Part shown: positions 21,105 through 31,586 of the stretch, one piece after another
Layout: each line of letters starts with the position of its first letter
Position numbering within the stretch: position 1 is the first letter of the stretch
Assembly: GCF_033898505.1 (NCBI RefSeq)
Contig: NZ_JAXAFK010000001.1
Coordinates: forward strand, 2,356,001 to 2,420,000
Length of the DNA: 64,000 nucleotides
Direction of reading: 5' to 3'
DNA from: Pectobacterium carotovorum
GTDB lineage: Bacteria; Pseudomonadota; Gammaproteobacteria; Enterobacterales; Enterobacteriaceae
Notes under the pieces: generated by a model
What the model was told of the DNA's origin: nothing
The model's input: the letters and a program-made list of their open reading frames with translations, nothing else
The model's database searches: none
Position numbers and translations under genes: made by a program

Positions 21105-21884
21105 TTAGCCGCCGTAGACGTCAAAATCGAAGTATTTTTTCGCGAAGGTATCGTAGGTACCGTCTTTACGCATCTCTTCAAAGGCTTTATCCAGCGCGGC
21201 TTTCAGTTCGGTATCCGCTTTACGCAGACCCATCCCCGTCCCCACACCGAAGAACTTGTCATCTTTTACTGCCGGACCAGCAAACGCGTAGTCTTTGCCC
21301 ATATCAAGCTTCAGGAAACCTTCACTTCCCGCCACTTCATCCTGAAAAGCGGCATCGATACGGCCTGCGGTCAGGTCTGCATAAATCAGATCCTGATTTT
21401 GGTAAGCCACAACCTCAACGCCTTTTGGCTGCCAGTTCGCGTTAGCAAATGCCTCCTGTGTCGATGCCTGCAACACACCGACACGCTTGCCGCCCAGAGA
21501 CGCCAGCGTTGGCTCGATACTCGCGCCCTTCTTCGCAATCAGACGCGCATTGGCAGCATACAGCTTCTCGGTGAAGGCAATTTCCTGCTGGCGTTTTTCG
21601 GTGATGGACAGAGAAGAGATAATGGCATCAATTTTTTTAGCTTTAAGGGAAGGAATTAATGCGTCAAAGTCACTTTCCACAAACGTACAGTTAGCCTGAA
21701 TGCGTTTGCACAGCTCTTTCGCCAGATCGATATCAAACCCAACCAGTTCGCCGCTGGCGTTTTTGGACTCAAAGGGAGCATAGGTCGGATCGGTGCCGAT
21801 TTTAATATTCTTAGGAATTTCCGCCATCGCGCTGCCCGCAGCCAGAATGAGTGCCAACGGCAAAACTTTGATCAGTTTCTTCAT
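21105..21884 (-). CDS. hisJ: histidine-binding periplasmic protein
   Basis: 259-residue substrate-binding protein of the histidine importer. The signal peptide is residues 1-21 ([20 protein letters not shown], cleavage before EIPKN). The mature family-3 solute-binding fold starts [16 protein letters not shown] and ends [13 protein letters not shown], nearly as in E. coli HisJ. I start at the ATG at 21884 rather than 21926 because it begins the signal peptide and follows AAGGGTAG. E. coli has the paralogue argT just upstream; it is absent here. Confidence 0.95.
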   Translation of the reverse strand: MKKLIKVLPLALILAAGSAMAEIPKNIKIGTDPTYAPFESKNASGELVGFDIDLAKELCKRIQANCTFVESDFDALIPSLKAKKIDAIISSLSITEKRQQEIAFTEKLYAANARLIAKKGASIEPTLASLGGKRVGVLQASTQEAFANANWQPKGVEVVAYQNQDLIYADLTAGRIDAAFQDEVAGSEGFLKLDMGKDYAFAGPAVKDDKFFGVGTGMGLRKADTELKAALDKAFEEMRKDGTYDTFAKKYFDFDVYGG

Positions 21885-22017
21885 ATTGCTACCCTTATCA
21901 TGAGTGATTGATGTTATGTTCGTCAATGTCGGAACAGATATCGATTTATTGTTTTAAAAATGAACGATGTGAGTGCTATTTGTTTTTTAATGCCGACGAT
22001 TACCGTTTTCATTAGCA

Positions 22018-22033
22018 AGCAGTTTTCATGCCA
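22018..22033 (-). promoter_or_regulatory. candidate sigma-54 promoter of hisJQMP
   Basis: On the minus strand TGGCATGAAAACTGCT fits TGGCAY-N-TGCW, with exactly 10 bp between the GG and GC dinucleotides as sigma-54 needs. Expected start of transcription is near 22008, about 125 bp before the hisJ ATG. Two NtrC-like sites lie upstream. Confidence 0.65.
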
Positions 22034-22182
22034 CAATGAACGCAGGGACATCGTAAAAGTCTCATAGGCAGTTCATGCAGAAACTAATGAATAACTGTTT
22101 GATTATGAAATATTTTCTATAGAACTTTTCGACGCGTAATAATAAGAATAGATAACATTGCCATGAATACAAAAACTCAAGC

Positions 22183-22197
22183 GCACCATTTAGGTGC
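22183..22197. promoter_or_regulatory. candidate NtrC site 1
   Basis: GCACCATTTAGGTGC is a perfect dyad matching the NtrC pattern GCACC-N5-GGTGC. Its centre is 21 bp (two helical turns) from the second site and about 180 bp upstream of the predicted sigma-54 start. Confidence 0.65.
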
Positions 22198-22202
22198 TCT
22201 CG

Positions 22203-22219
22203 TGCGCAAAATTGGTGCA
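22203..22219. promoter_or_regulatory. candidate NtrC site 2
   Basis: TGCGCAAAATTGGTGCA closely resembles the strong glnA NtrC site (TGCACTATATTGGTGCA). It is two helical turns from site 1, as expected for cooperative NtrC dimers. Confidence 0.65.
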
Positions 22220-22241
22220 ATGTGATAAAAAGGCACAAAAA

Positions 22242-22266
22242 AAGGGCAGTAACACTTTACTGCCCG
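22242..22266 (-). terminator. rho-independent terminator after ubiX
   Basis: GGGCAGTAA / TTACTGCCC-type stem followed on the minus strand by seven T. It lies about 40 bp past the ubiX stop. Confidence 0.85.
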
Positions 22267-22302
22267 GAGAGAAGAAAACGGCACGCGTTAGCGTCTATCC
22301 TG

Positions 22303-22875
22303 CTACGACGCACCTTGCCAGCGGATAAAGAGATCTTTCGGCAGCGCGATATCAAACTGGTCCAGAATACGATTCACCGTCTGATCGACAATATCCTGCA
22401 CACTTTCTGGGCGATGATAGAACGCAGGCACAGGCGGCATGATTATCGCCCCCAGCTCAACGGCGGTAGTCATCAGTCGTAAATGCCCTAAATGCAGCGG
22501 TGTTTCACGCACTCCCAGCACCAAAGGACGACGCTCCTTCAGCACCACATCGGCAGCGCGGGTTAGTAGGTTATCGCTGTAGCTGTGCACAATGCCGGAC
22601 AGGGTTTTTATCGAACAGGGTAAAATCACCATCCCCGCCGTTTTAAACGACCCCGAAGAGACGCTGGCAGCGATATCACGCGTGTCATGCACCACATCAG
22701 CCAGCGCCTGCACATCACGCAGACTAAAATCTGTTTCTAACGCCAGCGTCTGCCGGGCGGCCTGACTCATGATCAAATGTGTTTCGATACCTTCCAGCGT
22801 TTGTAAAACCTGTAGCAGTCGGACGCCGTAAATAACGCCGCTGGCGCCGGAAATCCCTACAATGAGTCGCTTCAT
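22303..22875 (-). CDS. ubiX: flavin prenyltransferase UbiX
   Basis: 190-residue enzyme that makes prenyl-FMN, the cofactor of the UbiD decarboxylase in ubiquinone synthesis. The flavoprotein motif GISGASGVIYGVRLL is at residues 7-21. SSGSFKTAGMVILPCSIKTL and ALVLRETPL-type loops are present. I start at the ATG at 22875 (MKRLIVGISGASG), which matches E. coli UbiX (189), rather than 22923. It follows purF in the same direction, 198 bp away. Confidence 0.95.
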   Translation of the reverse strand: MKRLIVGISGASGVIYGVRLLQVLQTLEGIETHLIMSQAARQTLALETDFSLRDVQALADVVHDTRDIAASVSSGSFKTAGMVILPCSIKTLSGIVHSYSDNLLTRAADVVLKERRPLVLGVRETPLHLGHLRLMTTAVELGAIIMPPVPAFYHRPESVQDIVDQTVNRILDQFDIALPKDLFIRWQGAS

Positions 22876-23013
22876 TCGTACCGCCTCTGGCTGACCGCGT
22901 AAGCAAAAACGCGGAAAAATCATCTGCGCAAACTTTGCCGCATTGACTGGCGATAAGCAAGGATAAGCACCGAAACCCTGTTTTCTCTATGCAATTTTTC
23001 TCTACATACAACA

Positions 23014-23045
23014 AAGGGGGAGGACACTTTCGCGCCCTCCCCCTT
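23014..23045 (-). terminator. terminator after purF
   Basis: 10-bp GC-rich stem AAGGGGGAGG / CCTCCCCCTT, followed on the minus strand by TTTGTTG. It lies about 28 bp after the purF stop. Confidence 0.75.
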
Positions 23046-23073
23046 CGATGAAGCCTTAACGTACAGTTAGCCG

Positions 23074-24591
23074 TTAGCCTTCGTTATGCAATTCCAGATC
23101 TTCAACTTCATTCTGGCTACGCAACGCCTTGGCGTCGTCGTTGCGCAAGATTTCCAGATAATCCAGATAGCCTTGATCGACATCCTTCGTCACGTAAATC
23201 CCGTTGAACACCGAGCATTCAAACTGAGCAATGTCCGGGTTATCTTCACGTGCAGCGTCGATCAGATCGTCAAGATCCTGGAAAATAAGTGCATCGGCAC
23301 CAATAATCTTACAGATCTCATCCACTTCACGACCGTGAGCAATCAGCTCATTAACGCTCGGCATGTCGATGCCATACACGTTAGGGAAGCGAATTTCCGG
23401 TGCCGCCGAGGCCAGATAAACACGTTTGGCTCCAGCTTCACGCGCCATCTCCACAATCTGCTCCGACGTTGTACCGCGCACGATGGAGTCATCCACCAGC
23501 AGCACATTCTTATCACGGAATTCAGCGCGGTTGGCGTTCAGTTTACGGCGAACCGATTTCTTACGCGCCTGCTGTCCCGGCATGATAAACGTACGACCAA
23601 CATAGCGGTTTTTCACAAATCCCTGACGATACGGCTTGTTGATGATGCGCGCGATTTCCAGCGCGATATCACAAGAGGTCTCAGGAATCGGGATCACGAC
23701 ATCAATATCGAGATCTTCCCACTGACGTGCAATCTTTTCACCAAGCTTCTGGCCCATGCGAACACGTGCGCTGTAGACCGAGATTTTATCGATGAAAGAG
23801 TCCGGGCGAGCGAAGTAGACATATTCGAACAGGCATGGGTTGCTCTTTGGATTCTCTGCACACTGGCGGGTAAACAGCTGCCCTTTTTCCGTAATGTAGA
23901 TCGCTTCTCCCGGCGCAACATCGCGTAAAAATTCAAAGCCCAGCGTATCCAGCGCGACGCTTTCTGACGCCACCATGTATTCGCTGCGGCCATCTTCCAG
24001 ATCGCGTTTACCAATCACCAGCGGGCGAATCCCGTTAGGATCGCGGAAAGCCACCATGCCGTGACCGATAATCATGCCAACACAGGCATAGGCACCGCGA
24101 ATTTGCTGGTGCGTCGCGGCAACGGCCGCAAAAATATTATCGGCTTCCAGCGGGTAATGTTGGAAACGGTCCAGCTCTCTGGCAAAAATGTTCAGCAGAA
24201 TTTCAGAATCAGACGTGGTGTTAACGTGACGACGCTCCTGCTCGAACAGCTTTTTACGCAGTTCATGGGCGTTAGTCAGGTTACCGTTGTGGGCCAACGT
24301 GATACCGAACGGAGAGTTAACATAGAAAGGCTGTGCTTCCGAGGCGCTGGAGCTGCCTGCGGTTGGATAACGCACATGGCCAAGCCCCATGTTTCCCTGT
24401 AGGCGTTGCATGTGCCGCGCTTCAAACACATCTTTCACCAGGCCATTGGCCTTACGCAGGCGAAAACAATTAAAGGCATCGATGGTCACAATACCCGCTG
24501 CATCCTGCCCACGGTGTTGCAACACCGTTAACGCGTCATAAATCGACTGGTTGACCGGTGTAAAACCGGCGATACCGACAATACCGCACAT
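23074..24591 (-). CDS. purF: amidophosphoribosyltransferase
   Basis: 505-residue glutamine PRPP amidotransferase, first committed step of purine synthesis. The N-terminal nucleophile cysteine follows the start Met ([10 protein letters not shown]), defining the class II glutamine amidotransferase domain (about 1-235). The PRPP-binding motif [14 protein letters not shown] lies near residues 362-375. It is 21 bp after cvpA and under the same PurR-type operator. Confidence 0.98.
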   Translation of the reverse strand: MCGIVGIAGFTPVNQSIYDALTVLQHRGQDAAGIVTIDAFNCFRLRKANGLVKDVFEARHMQRLQGNMGLGHVRYPTAGSSSASEAQPFYVNSPFGITLAHNGNLTNAHELRKKLFEQERRHVNTTSDSEILLNIFARELDRFQHYPLEADNIFAAVAATHQQIRGAYACVGMIIGHGMVAFRDPNGIRPLVIGKRDLEDGRSEYMVASESVALDTLGFEFLRDVAPGEAIYITEKGQLFTRQCAENPKSNPCLFEYVYFARPDSFIDKISVYSARVRMGQKLGEKIARQWEDLDIDVVIPIPETSCDIALEIARIINKPYRQGFVKNRYVGRTFIMPGQQARKKSVRRKLNANRAEFRDKNVLLVDDSIVRGTTSEQIVEMAREAGAKRVYLASAAPEIRFPNVYGIDMPSVNELIAHGREVDEICKIIGADALIFQDLDDLIDAAREDNPDIAQFECSVFNGIYVTKDVDQGYLDYLEILRNDDAKALRSQNEVEDLELHNEG

Positions 24592-24612
24592 GGTGTCTTT
24601 TCCTCATCAGCG

Positions 24613-25113
24613 CTACCGCAGCGGTAAATGCTGCGGCAAGAAACTTGACGTGCTTTGCAGGTAGTCAAAAAACCACCTGATAATATAACTGAACTGCGGG
24701 ATTAACTGGGACTGCTTCCAGTCATCACTTTGTGAAAAACCGGTGAAAGTATCCAGAAAGAATAGCAGTGCGGAAACGATCAGCACCCCGCGTAGCGCAC
24801 CAAAACAGATGCCCAGAACGCGATCGGTGCCGGATAATCCGGTACGTTCAACTAGCGAACTAATCGCATAGTTGACGATAGCCCCCACAATCAACGTTGC
24901 AACAAACAGAATGGCAATCGCGATACCGTTACGCACCAGCTCATCATCAAAACGGGTGAAGTAGACCGCGAGGTACGCGTAGTAATGGCTGGCGACAAAA
25001 AAAGCACATCCCCAGGTTACTAACGACAGCGCTTCACGAACAAACCCCCGGATCAGGCTAACCAGAGCCGAAAAACCGATGATGCCAATAATGACGTAAT
25101 CAACCCAAACCAT
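24613..25113 (-). CDS. cvpA: CvpA inner-membrane protein
   Basis: 166-residue membrane protein with four hydrophobic segments (about 5-22, 28-48, 63-85, 100-122). In E. coli it is needed for colicin V production and tolerance of bile or deoxycholate; the mechanism is unclear. It is the first gene of cvpA-purF, preceded by a PurR operator. Confidence 0.94.
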   Translation of the reverse strand: MVWVDYVIIGIIGFSALVSLIRGFVREALSLVTWGCAFFVASHYYAYLAVYFTRFDDELVRNGIAIAILFVATLIVGAIVNYAISSLVERTGLSGTDRVLGICFGALRGVLIVSALLFFLDTFTGFSQSDDWKQSQLIPQFSYIIRWFFDYLQSTSSFLPQHLPLR

Positions 25114-25187
25114 GAACGATCCTAATAATGAACGATGCTACCGATAAGCCGCTACGTCATCCTGTTCGCGGCGCATTCTAACAGAAA

Positions 25188-25203
25188 AAGAAAACGTTTG
25201 CGT
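25188..25203. promoter_or_regulatory. PurR operator upstream of cvpA-purF
   Basis: AAGAAAACGTTTGCGT matches every position of the reverse-complement PUR box (ANGAAAACGTTTGCGT). It is 75-90 bp before the cvpA start codon, as in E. coli. The rest of the 318-bp dedD-cvpA gap shows no gene. Confidence 0.9.
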
Positions 25204-25431
25204 AGCGTATTTCCGCCGATTTCATCAATAGATAATCAGGCGAAAAAACCAGCAACACATCGTGCCTGATTCCATTAACTGTCGGCATAACAAAATCAAC
25301 AACAGGCCACTCAAAACGAGTGCGGGGCGGAGCATCACGCCTATGAGCCCCATCCCCGCAGCCTGCCTCTTCTACTTATTACGCGGCAGACAACAGACAA
25401 TCCACCCCGTTATTTTCACGCTTAACCAGCC

Positions 25432-26199
25432 TTAACGAACGGAATGTGCACGCACCTGCCCGCTGAGTCCGCTGAGTTGTTGCAGCTCACCCAGTGAAGA
25501 CTCCAGCTTCTGCTTCGAGGCATCCGGCCCCACGTAAATACGGGTGATTTGCCCTGAAACCGGCGTTGACGGTACGGTATACGCACGATATCCAGAGAGA
25601 CGCAATTTGGCGACAATCTCGTTCACCTTATCCGCGTTTTTCAGCGCACCGAGCTGAACAATATAAGCCTGTCCGACGGGCGCTTGCTGCGTCGGCTGTG
25701 TTTCAGGCTTCACTTCCGGTTTGGGTTCCGGTTTAGGCTCAGACTTCGGTTTCACTTCCGGCTTCACCTCAGGTTTTGGCTGAGGCTTCGGCGTCACCGG
25801 CGCTGGGGTCTGAACCGGCGGACGCTCAACCACCACTGGTGGCGCCGTCATCGTTGGCGTACTGCCAGAATGGGATGATGGCGGCGTCTGCGTCGGGGTT
25901 TCAGGTGCTGTCGTTGCCGATGAATTAGCTGCCGATGATCTCGCGTCAGATGCTTCGGCTTCCGGGCTGTTCTGCATCGCCGCTTCTGCCCCTTCTGGCG
26001 GCTGACTCGGCAGCGACGGGTTCAGCGCAGGCAGCGATTCCATCTCATTGCTATCACCCGGTTTAGGGATCAGCGGAATCGACGCAAACTCGTCCTCGTA
26101 GTGCTTTTTCTTACCATCCAGCAGACCGGGTAAGACGATCACACCCAGCGCGACCAGAATGACCGTACCCACCAGGCGATTCTGAAATTTACTCGCCAT
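25432..26199 (-). CDS. dedD: SPOR-domain cell-division protein DedD
   Basis: 255-residue septal-ring protein. The inner-membrane anchor is about residues 9-26 (LVGTVILVALGVIVLPGLL). A long Pro/Glu/Lys-rich periplasmic linker with PKPEVKPE-type repeats follows. The C-terminal SPOR domain is about residues 178-255 (YIVQLGALKNADKVNEIVAK), which binds denuded septal glycan. E. coli DedD is 220 residues; the extra length is in the linker. The start at 26199 (MASKFQNRL) overlaps the folC end by 11 bp. Confidence 0.94.
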   Translation of the reverse strand: MASKFQNRLVGTVILVALGVIVLPGLLDGKKKHYEDEFASIPLIPKPGDSNEMESLPALNPSLPSQPPEGAEAAMQNSPEAEASDARSSAANSSATTAPETPTQTPPSSHSGSTPTMTAPPVVVERPPVQTPAPVTPKPQPKPEVKPEVKPKSEPKPEPKPEVKPETQPTQQAPVGQAYIVQLGALKNADKVNEIVAKLRLSGYRAYTVPSTPVSGQITRIYVGPDASKQKLESSLGELQQLSGLSGQVRAHSVR

Positions 26200-27457
26200 T
26201 CGCCTTCTCCTCATCCAGCGCTTCCATCACATGCGCTACCGTATGAAAAGATCCACACACAATGACGATATCCTGCTCCGCGGCCTCGGACATCGCCTGC
26301 TGCCAGGCGGTCACGACATCGGGGAACGATTGACTGCGCGTCAGGTGCTCGGCAATCTGCTGCGCGGTGGCGCCACGCGGCCCTTCCAGCGGGGCACAAT
26401 ACCACTCATCCACCAACGGCGTTAAGTGGGCCAGCGTACCGGCAATATCTTTATCCGACAGCATGCCAACGACAGCCCGCACTTTTCCGGTTGTCGGCAA
26501 GGCGGCCAAACGGTTTGCCAGATACGCCGCCGCATGGGGGTTGTGTGCAACATCAAGAATCAATCGCGGTGATTCCTGCACCGTCTGAAAACGACCAGGC
26601 AATGTCGCGTGCCGTAAACCCTGCCGGATCGCGTCTTCGCTCACATTGAGTGACGAATAGTGCAGTGCAGCCAGCGCCGTGGCGGCATTGGCCAACGGGA
26701 CATTGGGTAATGGCAGCCGTGATAACTCACGCTGCTTATCCTGCCAGCTCCATGTTTCGCGCTGAACGGAATAGTCCCAGTCGCGACCACGACGCCGCAG
26801 CTGTGCACCTTTCTCAGCGGCAACATCGGCAATCGTTCCCGGCATATCCGGCTCGCCGACAACGGCAGGTTTACTCTGTCGGAATATCCCGGCTTTCTCA
26901 CGGCCAATACTTTCCCGATCGTTCCCTAACCAGTCGGTATGGTCGATCGCAATGCTGGTGACGACGGAGACATCCGCATCCACAATATTGGTGGCGTCCA
27001 GACGCCCACCGAGCCCCACTTCCAGAATGACGACATCCAGGTTCGCCTGCTTAAAGAGCTGCAGCGCCGACAGCGTACCGAATTCAAAATAGGTGAGCGA
27101 TACCGCCCCTCTTCCTGCTTCGATATCCGCAAACGCCTGAGTGTGCTGCGCCTCAGGCAATTCTTTACCCTGAATACGCACCCGCTCGGTATAGCGAACA
27201 AGATGGGGGGAACTGTACACGCCAACCCGCAGCCCTGCGGCCAGCAGAATGGATTCCAGCGTACAACAGGTGGTTCCCTTGCCGTTCGTCCCCGCGACGG
27301 TGAAAATCGTTGCGGCAGGCTGTAGCAGTTGGAGATGTTCAGCAACCTGCTTAACGCGCTCCAGACCTAAATCAATGGCCTGAGCGTGCAGGTGCTCAAG
27401 ATAATGAAGCCACGTGACCAAAGGTGACGTGGCTTGAGGTATTTGAAGAGTATCCAT
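26189..27457 (-). CDS. folC: dihydrofolate synthase/folylpolyglutamate synthase
   Basis: 422-residue Mur-ligase-family enzyme that adds glutamate to dihydropteroate and to folates. The ATP P-loop GTNGKGTT is at residues 56-63. The family motif LEVGLGGRLDATN follows, then ITSIAIDHTDWLG-like and DVAHNPHAA. It lies between accD and dedD, overlapping dedD, as in E. coli. Confidence 0.97.
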   Translation of the reverse strand: MDTLQIPQATSPLVTWLHYLEHLHAQAIDLGLERVKQVAEHLQLLQPAATIFTVAGTNGKGTTCCTLESILLAAGLRVGVYSSPHLVRYTERVRIQGKELPEAQHTQAFADIEAGRGAVSLTYFEFGTLSALQLFKQANLDVVILEVGLGGRLDATNIVDADVSVVTSIAIDHTDWLGNDRESIGREKAGIFRQSKPAVVGEPDMPGTIADVAAEKGAQLRRRGRDWDYSVQRETWSWQDKQRELSRLPLPNVPLANAATALAALHYSSLNVSEDAIRQGLRHATLPGRFQTVQESPRLILDVAHNPHAAAYLANRLAALPTTGKVRAVVGMLSDKDIAGTLAHLTPLVDEWYCAPLEGPRGATAQQIAEHLTRSQSFPDVVTAWQQAMSEAAEQDIVIVCGSFHTVAHVMEALDEEKANGE

Positions 27458-27562
27458 GAGTCCCGTTCACTGGCTTACGGTTCATTGCGGGCAGAGCGTG
27501 CACGTTACTACTCGGTCGAGAACGACGTGGTCGAGTACCACACGCCCAGCCCATCATGTCAA

Positions 27563-28480
27563 TTATGCGTCATCCTGTGATGATTCAGACGGCGCATCGC
27601 TGCGGATTTCCACGTCATCGTTGCTCGGTTCTGGATGATTCGTCAGTTTGGCAAGAATGGTGGCCAGCTTGTAGCGCATTTCCGGACGACGAACGATCAT
27701 ATCGATCGCCCCTTTCTCAATCAGGAATTCGCTACGCTGGAAGCCCGGCGGCAGCTTTTCACGCACGGTTTGCTCGATAACGCGTGGACCGGCAAAACCG
27801 ATCAGCGCTTTCGGCTCGGCAATGTTCAGATCGCCCAGCATCGCCAGACTCGCGGAAACACCGCCCATCGTCGGGTCAGTCAGCACGGAGATATAAGGCA
27901 AGCCGCGCTCACGCATTTTTGCCAACGCCGCACTGGTTTTCGCCATTTGCATCAGCGACATCAGCGCTTCCTGCATACGCGCACCGCCACTGGCAGAGAA
28001 GCAGACCAGCGGGCAGCCGTCTTCCAATGCCTGCTCAACGGCACGCACAAAACGCGCGCCCACAACAGACGCCATTGAGCCGCCCATGAAAGAAAACTCA
28101 AACGATGCAGCCACAACCGGCATGCCGTACAGCGTGCCTTTCATGACGATCAGCGCATCTTTCTCATCGGACTGTTTCTGCGCAGAAACCAGACGATCTT
28201 TATATTTTTTGGAGTCCCGGAATTTCAGGACATCCTTCGGCTCCAGTTCGCTTCCCAGCTCAACAGTGCTTTCTTTATCCAGAAACGCCTGTAGACGGTT
28301 ACGTGCGGAAAGACGCATATGGTGATCGCACTTCGGGCAGACCCCCAGATTACGCTCCAACTCGGCACGATAAAGAACCTGACCGCAGCTATCACATTTT
28401 GTCCAGACCCCTTCAGGAATGTTCGCTTTACGGGTCGGTGTGATGTTGCTTTTGTTAAGAATTCGTTCAATCCAGCTCAT
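27563..28480 (-). CDS. accD: acetyl-CoA carboxylase carboxyltransferase beta subunit
   Basis: 305-residue subunit of acetyl-CoA carboxylase, first step in fatty-acid synthesis. The N-terminal four-cysteine zinc finger is Cys29, Cys32, Cys48 and Cys51. The crotonase-type carboxyltransferase core follows ([41 protein letters not shown]). An acidic serine-rich C-terminal tail ends the protein. It is located between dedA and folC. Confidence 0.98.
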   Translation of the reverse strand: MSWIERILNKSNITPTRKANIPEGVWTKCDSCGQVLYRAELERNLGVCPKCDHHMRLSARNRLQAFLDKESTVELGSELEPKDVLKFRDSKKYKDRLVSAQKQSDEKDALIVMKGTLYGMPVVAASFEFSFMGGSMASVVGARFVRAVEQALEDGCPLVCFSASGGARMQEALMSLMQMAKTSAALAKMRERGLPYISVLTDPTMGGVSASLAMLGDLNIAEPKALIGFAGPRVIEQTVREKLPPGFQRSEFLIEKGAIDMIVRRPEMRYKLATILAKLTNHPEPSNDDVEIRSDAPSESSQDDA

Positions 28481-28704
28481 TGATAACCTTTCTGCTTGAA
28501 CCTGGCAAATGCCAGTCCGCTGTTCATGTTATTCCCTGACAACATTGCCAATGAAAAAATGCCTGAGACGCACGACAATCGCGGTACAAAGGCATCGGCA
28601 CCCAGGGTGTTCCCAAGAACAGACCATAAATGCTGCCCATTAAACCATAACGCTCCGGTACTGTGGATAAAAAACTGGTCAAACCGGATGTTAAAATACT
28701 TCAC

Positions 28705-29367
28705 TTATTTCACATTGCCGCGCGCGGCCGCTCTACGATGACGGACAATCTCAATAATGCCCGGCAGGATAGAGAGGAAAATAATCGCGACAATCAGTAA
28801 TTTCAAATTTTCCTGCACGACCGGTAAATCGCCAAACAGGTAGCCTGCATAGGTGAATGACAGTACCCACAGCAGCGCACCAATGACATTATAGGCAGCA
28901 AAATGCCGATAGCTCATGTGTCCCATACCGGCAACAAACGGCGCAAATGTTCTCACAATCGGGACAAAGCGCGCCAGAATTATCGTCTTACCGCCGTGAC
29001 GCGCGTAAAACGCATGCGTTTTATCCAGATAGCTGCGGCGGAAAATCTTCGAGTTCGGGTTGCTAAACAGCTTCTCGCCGAACAGTCGTCCAATCGTGTA
29101 GTTCACTGCATCGCCCGTAATCGCGGCAACAATCATCAGGAACACCATCGTGTGTACATTCAGATCGTTTGACGGCAGCGCCGCCAGCGCCCCTGCGACA
29201 AACAGCAGCGAATCGCCCGGCAGAAACGGTGTCACCACCAGCCCAGTTTCACAGAACAAAATCAGGAACAAAATGGCATAAACCCAGACACCATATTGCG
29301 CCACCAGTTCCGCCAGATGAACGTCAATGTGCAGAATAAAATCAATAATAAACTGTATAAATTCCAT
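28705..29367 (-). CDS. dedA: DedA-family inner-membrane protein
   Basis: 220-residue DedA/SNARE-associated-domain membrane protein. E. coli homologues support membrane physiology and cell division, and relatives act in undecaprenyl phosphate or lipid flipping. The family motif FLPGDSLLF and the downstream [24 protein letters not shown] are intact. I start at the ATG at 29367 ([10 protein letters not shown], after GAGAAG), giving E. coli length. The frame continues to 29463 but runs through a palindrome and is unlikely. Confidence 0.93.
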   Translation of the reverse strand: MEFIQFIIDFILHIDVHLAELVAQYGVWVYAILFLILFCETGLVVTPFLPGDSLLFVAGALAALPSNDLNVHTMVFLMIVAAITGDAVNYTIGRLFGEKLFSNPNSKIFRRSYLDKTHAFYARHGGKTIILARFVPIVRTFAPFVAGMGHMSYRHFAAYNVIGALLWVLSFTYAGYLFGDLPVVQENLKLLIVAIIFLSILPGIIEIVRHRRAAARGNVK

Positions 29368-29427
29368 CACAACTTCTTCTCCCCAAAGTGTATACCGATT
29401 GCACGCGGTCGATATACGCAAGGCAGC

Positions 29428-29457
29428 CGGAATTCCCGCGTTGCCTTGCGTATAGCA
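29428..29457. repeat. imperfect palindrome between truA and dedA
   Basis: Two copies of TATACGCAAGGCA in inverted orientation face each other (within 29412-29457), separated by about 16 bp. It lies in the 196-bp gap between truA and dedA and could fold as a long hairpin in RNA. Confidence 0.55.
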
Positions 29458-29563
29458 CGCCAAACAGCATCGTCCTTAATACGCACCGCACACGGTCAGA
29501 TGGCCATAGGTCAACAGGCCCCGTGCGATACGACAAAAAACGAACAACTCACACCAATAAGCA

Positions 29564-30415
29564 CTAGTCCGCCAAAAAGAGTGGACCCATCGTGGGCTGT
29601 GGCAAGGCAAAACGCGCCGGGTAATCCACCGCCACTAAATACAACCCTTCGGCTCTGGCCGTCGCTGCCGCCAGCGTACGATCCTTGGCCGCCAGCAGGT
29701 CTGCAATCCACGATTCCGGGCGATTGCCACAACCGACTTCCATCAGGCTACCGACAATGTTGCGCACCATATGATGAACGAACGCATTGGCCTTAATATC
29801 TACCACGATATAGTCACCGTGACGTGTAACCTTTAAATGATTTACATAGCGCCACGGCGTGCGCGACTGGCATTGCACCGCCCGAAAAGAGGTGAAATCA
29901 TTCTCCCCCAACAGACACTGCCCGGCACGCTCCATCCGCTCCACATCCAGCGGATGATAAAAGTGCGTCATGCCATGTGAGAGCACCGCAGGGCGATAGC
30001 GGTGATTATAGATGACATAGCGGTAGCGACGTGCCGTGGCGCTGAAGCGCGCATGGAAATCCTCGTCCACCGTTTTCACCCAGCGCACGGCGATATCCGG
30101 CGGTAAATTCGCATTCACGCCCATCGTCCAGGCCGCATCTTTCCTGACGGCGTGCGTAGTAAAATGCACAACCTGCCCGGTGCCGTGAACGCCTGCATCG
30201 GTTCGCCCGGCGCAAAACACCTCTATCGGTTCATCCGCGACTTTGCTCAGCGCCTTTTCAAGACAGGCCTGCACGCTAGCGACATCAATCTGACGCTGCC
30301 AGCCATAATAGCGGCTCCCGTCATACTCAATGCCTAGCGCGATTTTCTGCGGGGCGCGTTCGTTTTCCGCAGCGGCGTCGGCCTGAATAGCCTCCACCTG
30401 AGTGGTTTCCGACAT
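29564..30415 (-). CDS. truA: tRNA pseudouridine(38-40) synthase
   Basis: 283-residue TruA, making pseudouridine at positions 38-40 of the tRNA anticodon arm. The catalytic residue is Asp73 in [14 protein letters not shown]. The N-terminus is about 12 residues longer than in E. coli (270), with an acidic stretch before [10 protein letters not shown]. The start codon overlaps the usg stop by 1 nt (TAATG). Confidence 0.96.
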   Translation of the reverse strand: MSETTQVEAIQADAAAENERAPQKIALGIEYDGSRYYGWQRQIDVASVQACLEKALSKVADEPIEVFCAGRTDAGVHGTGQVVHFTTHAVRKDAAWTMGVNANLPPDIAVRWVKTVDEDFHARFSATARRYRYVIYNHRYRPAVLSHGMTHFYHPLDVERMERAGQCLLGENDFTSFRAVQCQSRTPWRYVNHLKVTRHGDYIVVDIKANAFVHHMVRNIVGSLMEVGCGNRPESWIADLLAAKDRTLAAATARAEGLYLVAVDYPARFALPQPTMGPLFLAD

Positions 30416-31425
30416 TACCCGAGATACTCCTGCACCAGACGTTCCGCTGTTTCCACCGCCATCAGCGCACCGCCAAAGCGAGCATTATCAGCAACCGACC
30501 AAAATTGCAGCAGCTCAGGAATACCATAATCGTTACGCAGACAGCCTACGCTCAGTTGCCCATTACCGGAAGCATCGCCAACCTGCGTCGGGTAATCCTG
30601 CTCGTCGCTTACCTGAATATTCCCGGCGTTGAGTAATTCATCACGCGCTTCTTCCGCAGACAGCGGACGCAGTGATTCAAGATGGACAACCTGCGCGTGA
30701 CCATAGAACACAGGAGACTGAATGCAGGTCACTGAAATCGGCAATCCTTCGTCCTGCAAGACCTTACGCACCTGCTCCACCAGACACCGTTCTTCACGCA
30801 CGCTGCCAGCGTCATCCGGCAGTAAAGGCAACAGGTTGAACGCCAGCTGTTTCGGAAAAATCCCTTCTTCTGGCGGAATACCGTTCAGCAAACGGGCACT
30901 TTGCCCAGCCAGATCGTCTACCGCCGCTTTGCCGAAGGCAGAAACCGACAGCATATTGACGACATGCAGGCGTGAAAGCCCTGCTGCATCGGTCAGCGGT
31001 TTAATCGCCGTCAGCAGTTGACTGGTCAGGCTGTCTGCCACCGCAACAATGTTACGGTTACGATAATCTGCCAGCGTATGCGTATTTACGCCCGGCACCA
31101 CCAGCGGGACATCCGGTTCCAGCGCAAACAGGCCGCTGCTGTCGATCACCAGACAACCTGCGTCTCCAGCTTCTTCCGCATAGCGGGCGCTGACATCCTG
31201 ACCAGCGACAAAAAACGCCAGCTGTGCCTGTGACCAGTCAAAATCCGCCACATCGGTGACCAGACAGGACTGGCCGTTAAAGCGTATGGTTTCACCCGCG
31301 CTACGTTCGCTGGCCAGCGGATACAGTTCACCCACCGGGAATTCACGTTCCTGCAATAATTCCAGTAACGCCGTGCCTACTGCGCCCGTTGCGCCCAGCA
31401 GAGCAATATTCCAGCCGTCAGACAT
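30415..31425 (-). CDS. usg: Usg, aspartate-semialdehyde dehydrogenase-like protein
   Basis: 336-residue member of the aspartate-semialdehyde dehydrogenase family, function unproven. The Rossmann motif [14 protein letters not shown] is at residues 9-22. The true Asd catalytic cysteine region is altered, as in other Usg proteins, so catalysis is doubtful. I start at the ATG at 31425 ([14 protein letters not shown]), which gives the E. coli length; the ATG at 31458 would add 11 residues. It is coupled to truA. Confidence 0.92.
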   Translation of the reverse strand: MSDGWNIALLGATGAVGTALLELLQEREFPVGELYPLASERSAGETIRFNGQSCLVTDVADFDWSQAQLAFFVAGQDVSARYAEEAGDAGCLVIDSSGLFALEPDVPLVVPGVNTHTLADYRNRNIVAVADSLTSQLLTAIKPLTDAAGLSRLHVVNMLSVSAFGKAAVDDLAGQSARLLNGIPPEEGIFPKQLAFNLLPLLPDDAGSVREERCLVEQVRKVLQDEGLPISVTCIQSPVFYGHAQVVHLESLRPLSAEEARDELLNAGNIQVSDEQDYPTQVGDASGNGQLSVGCLRNDYGIPELLQFWSVADNARFGGALMAVETAERLVQEYLG

Positions 31426-31586
31426 TTGGTTCTCTCCCAAATTTTGAATGAAACACAAATCATGAATGGAACCAACAGACGATAGCGACGCCGCCTGTCA
31501 GTTCATGAATAAATAACTGTCCGTTAATGAATAAAGCGTGATGCTTGTGCGACGTATCCGCCAGCGGAGAACTTCAGCGGCCTCCG

